From: Bacteroidales bacterium
GTDB taxonomy: Bacteria; Bacteroidota; Bacteroidia; Bacteroidales; JAADJA01
Assembly: GCA_021106665.1 (NCBI GenBank)
Contig: JAIOTR010000090.1
Coordinates: forward strand, 1 to 6,268
DNA: 6,268 nucleotides
Reading direction: 5' to 3'
The translations under genes were made by a program, and so were the position numbers. The notes beneath the pieces are model-generated. The model was not told the DNA's origin, made no database searches, and saw only the letters and a list, made by a program, of their open reading frames with translations. Below are positions 5,873 to 6,268 of the stretch, piece by piece. Each line of letters begins with the position of its first letter. Position 1 is the first letter of the stretch.

Positions 5873-5953
5873 AAACCAATATATTTGATGAGTTTGAATA
5901 GTGAATGAATAATATAGTATTGAAATTTCTTAATTAAATCGTGAGTAGCTGAA

Positions 5954-6082
5954 GGTTGTCTCAAAAGTTAAAAAAGTCGGTCACATTGAGCTTGTCGAAA
6001 TTGTGTATATATCTACTAATCAATTATGTTTCGACAGGCTCAACATGACCTAAGGGATAGAAAGCAGACTTTTGAGACATCC
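5954..6082. mobile_element. 129-bp imperfect inverted-repeat element (MITE-like or REP-like)
   Basis: The outer ends GGTTGTCTCAAAAGT (5954-5968) and ACTTTTGAGACATCC (6068-6082) are 15-bp inverted repeats with one mismatch. An inner pair of 22-bp arms (5979-6000 and 6029-6050) matches at 19 of 22 positions and contains the TTGAGC-TGTCGAAA core that I recognise as a widely dispersed intergenic repeat. The middle (6001-6028) is A+T-rich loop. The GTCTCAAAAGT ends resemble termini of some insertion sequences, from memory. No transposase and no clear target-site duplication are visible, so it is a non-autonomous element or a dispersed palindromic repeat. Confidence 0.7.
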
Positions 6083-6114
6083 TCTTTTTATTTGAAAATA
6101 ATTAATAACATAAT

Positions 6115-6268
6115 ATGACAGCAATGGTATCTCCATTCAAATTACTCTTTTCAGTTTCATTTCTTTTTATGACTTTTAGTATCAATGCTCTTTCAGAGGA
6201 AGATTTAGAAGAAAGAGTGTATGATTATGCAGAGGATAATCATCAATGTTTTAAATGTCATGGGCATA
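6115..6268 (+). CDS. N-terminal part of an exported c-type cytochrome (3' truncated)
   Basis: An open frame from ATG 6115 runs off the right edge, with 51 complete codons visible. It begins MTAMVSPFKLLFSVSFLFMT, a signal peptide with likely cleavage after SINA (near residue 25). An acidic segment (SEEDLEERVYDYAEDN) follows, then one heme motif CFKCH beginning about residue 45, followed by GH. A second ATG at 6124 could be the true start. Having the heme motif so close to the mature N-terminus, in the context DNHQCFKCHGH, suggests a small multiheme c-type cytochrome of the c3 or NrfH-like sort, but the rest is outside the window. The lack of a lipobox distinguishes it from the three upstream cytochromes, so it is probably periplasmic or anchored by its N-terminus. 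No Shine-Dalgarno sequence is visible. Confidence 0.85.
   Translation, partial: MTAMVSPFKLLFSVSFLFMTFSINALSEEDLEERVYDYAEDNHQCFKCHGH

Larger units (their letters stand above)
5713..6114. other. 402-bp intergenic region without a gene
   Basis: No convincing coding sequence is seen on either strand; a short ATG frame at 5888 ends after six codons. In order, the region holds the barrel-gene terminator, a GCACAA/TTGTGC dyad (5832-5848), a consensus promoter (5842-5872), A+T-rich sequence, a 129-bp inverted-repeat element (5954-6082) and a short A+T-rich leader before the ATG at 6115. Confidence 0.8.

Noticed and set aside
5885..5898. TTGAT with a partial right half as a second FNR box
   Set aside because: The right half matches only 3 of 5 bases, which is expected by chance in A+T-rich DNA.
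5954..6082. CRISPR array or integron-type attachment site
   Set aside because: There is one nested inverted-repeat unit with no regularly spaced direct repeats, and no integrase or Cas gene is visible.

Overview
The window looks like Bacteroidota chromosome (a Bacteroidales or Marinilabiliales-type anaerobe or facultative anaerobe is my guess). The DNA is A+T-rich, start codons mostly lack a Shine-Dalgarno sequence, and one near-perfect Bacteroidota-type promoter (TTTG-N19-TAnnTTTG) is present. Three lipoproteins share an FASC lipobox, and one gene encodes a DUF5777-type outer-membrane barrel. The assignment rests on these features only, since no marker gene is present.

Layout. 2-991 (+) is the 3' part of an unrecognised exported protein with three C-terminal membrane helices. 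It meets, tail to tail, a Crp/Fnr-family regulator gene (1011-1706, -). The regulator is divergent from a run of + strand genes for c-type cytochromes and a barrel. These are two tandem paralogous hexaheme cytochrome lipoproteins (1874-2935 and 3126-4220, each followed by an intrinsic terminator), a small monoheme cytochrome lipoprotein (4316-4723), a DUF5777-like beta-barrel protein (4756-5712, with an alternative start at 4723 that touches the previous stop) and a strong terminator. A 402-bp gap (5713-6114) then holds a consensus promoter and a 129-bp imperfect inverted-repeat element. The window ends inside another c-type cytochrome gene (6115 onward, first heme motif visible).

How the genes may work together (inference). 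The locus looks like an electron-transfer module of the outer membrane and periplasm. Lipid-anchored multiheme cytochromes, held off the membrane by a collagen-like Gly-X-Y spacer, are encoded beside a monoheme carrier and an outer-membrane barrel. Expression may be controlled by the adjacent Crp/Fnr protein, because the divergent intergenic region contains a near-perfect FNR-type palindrome (ATGAT-N4-ATCAA). The electron acceptor or substrate cannot be read from the sequence.

Most notable details: a heme-binding motif expanded to CX4CH in the second hexaheme paralog only; a mosaic divergence pattern between the two paralogs that suggests gene conversion; a regulator that keeps three of four FNR-like cysteine positions; and an inverted-repeat element lying between a consensus promoter and the downstream cytochrome gene.
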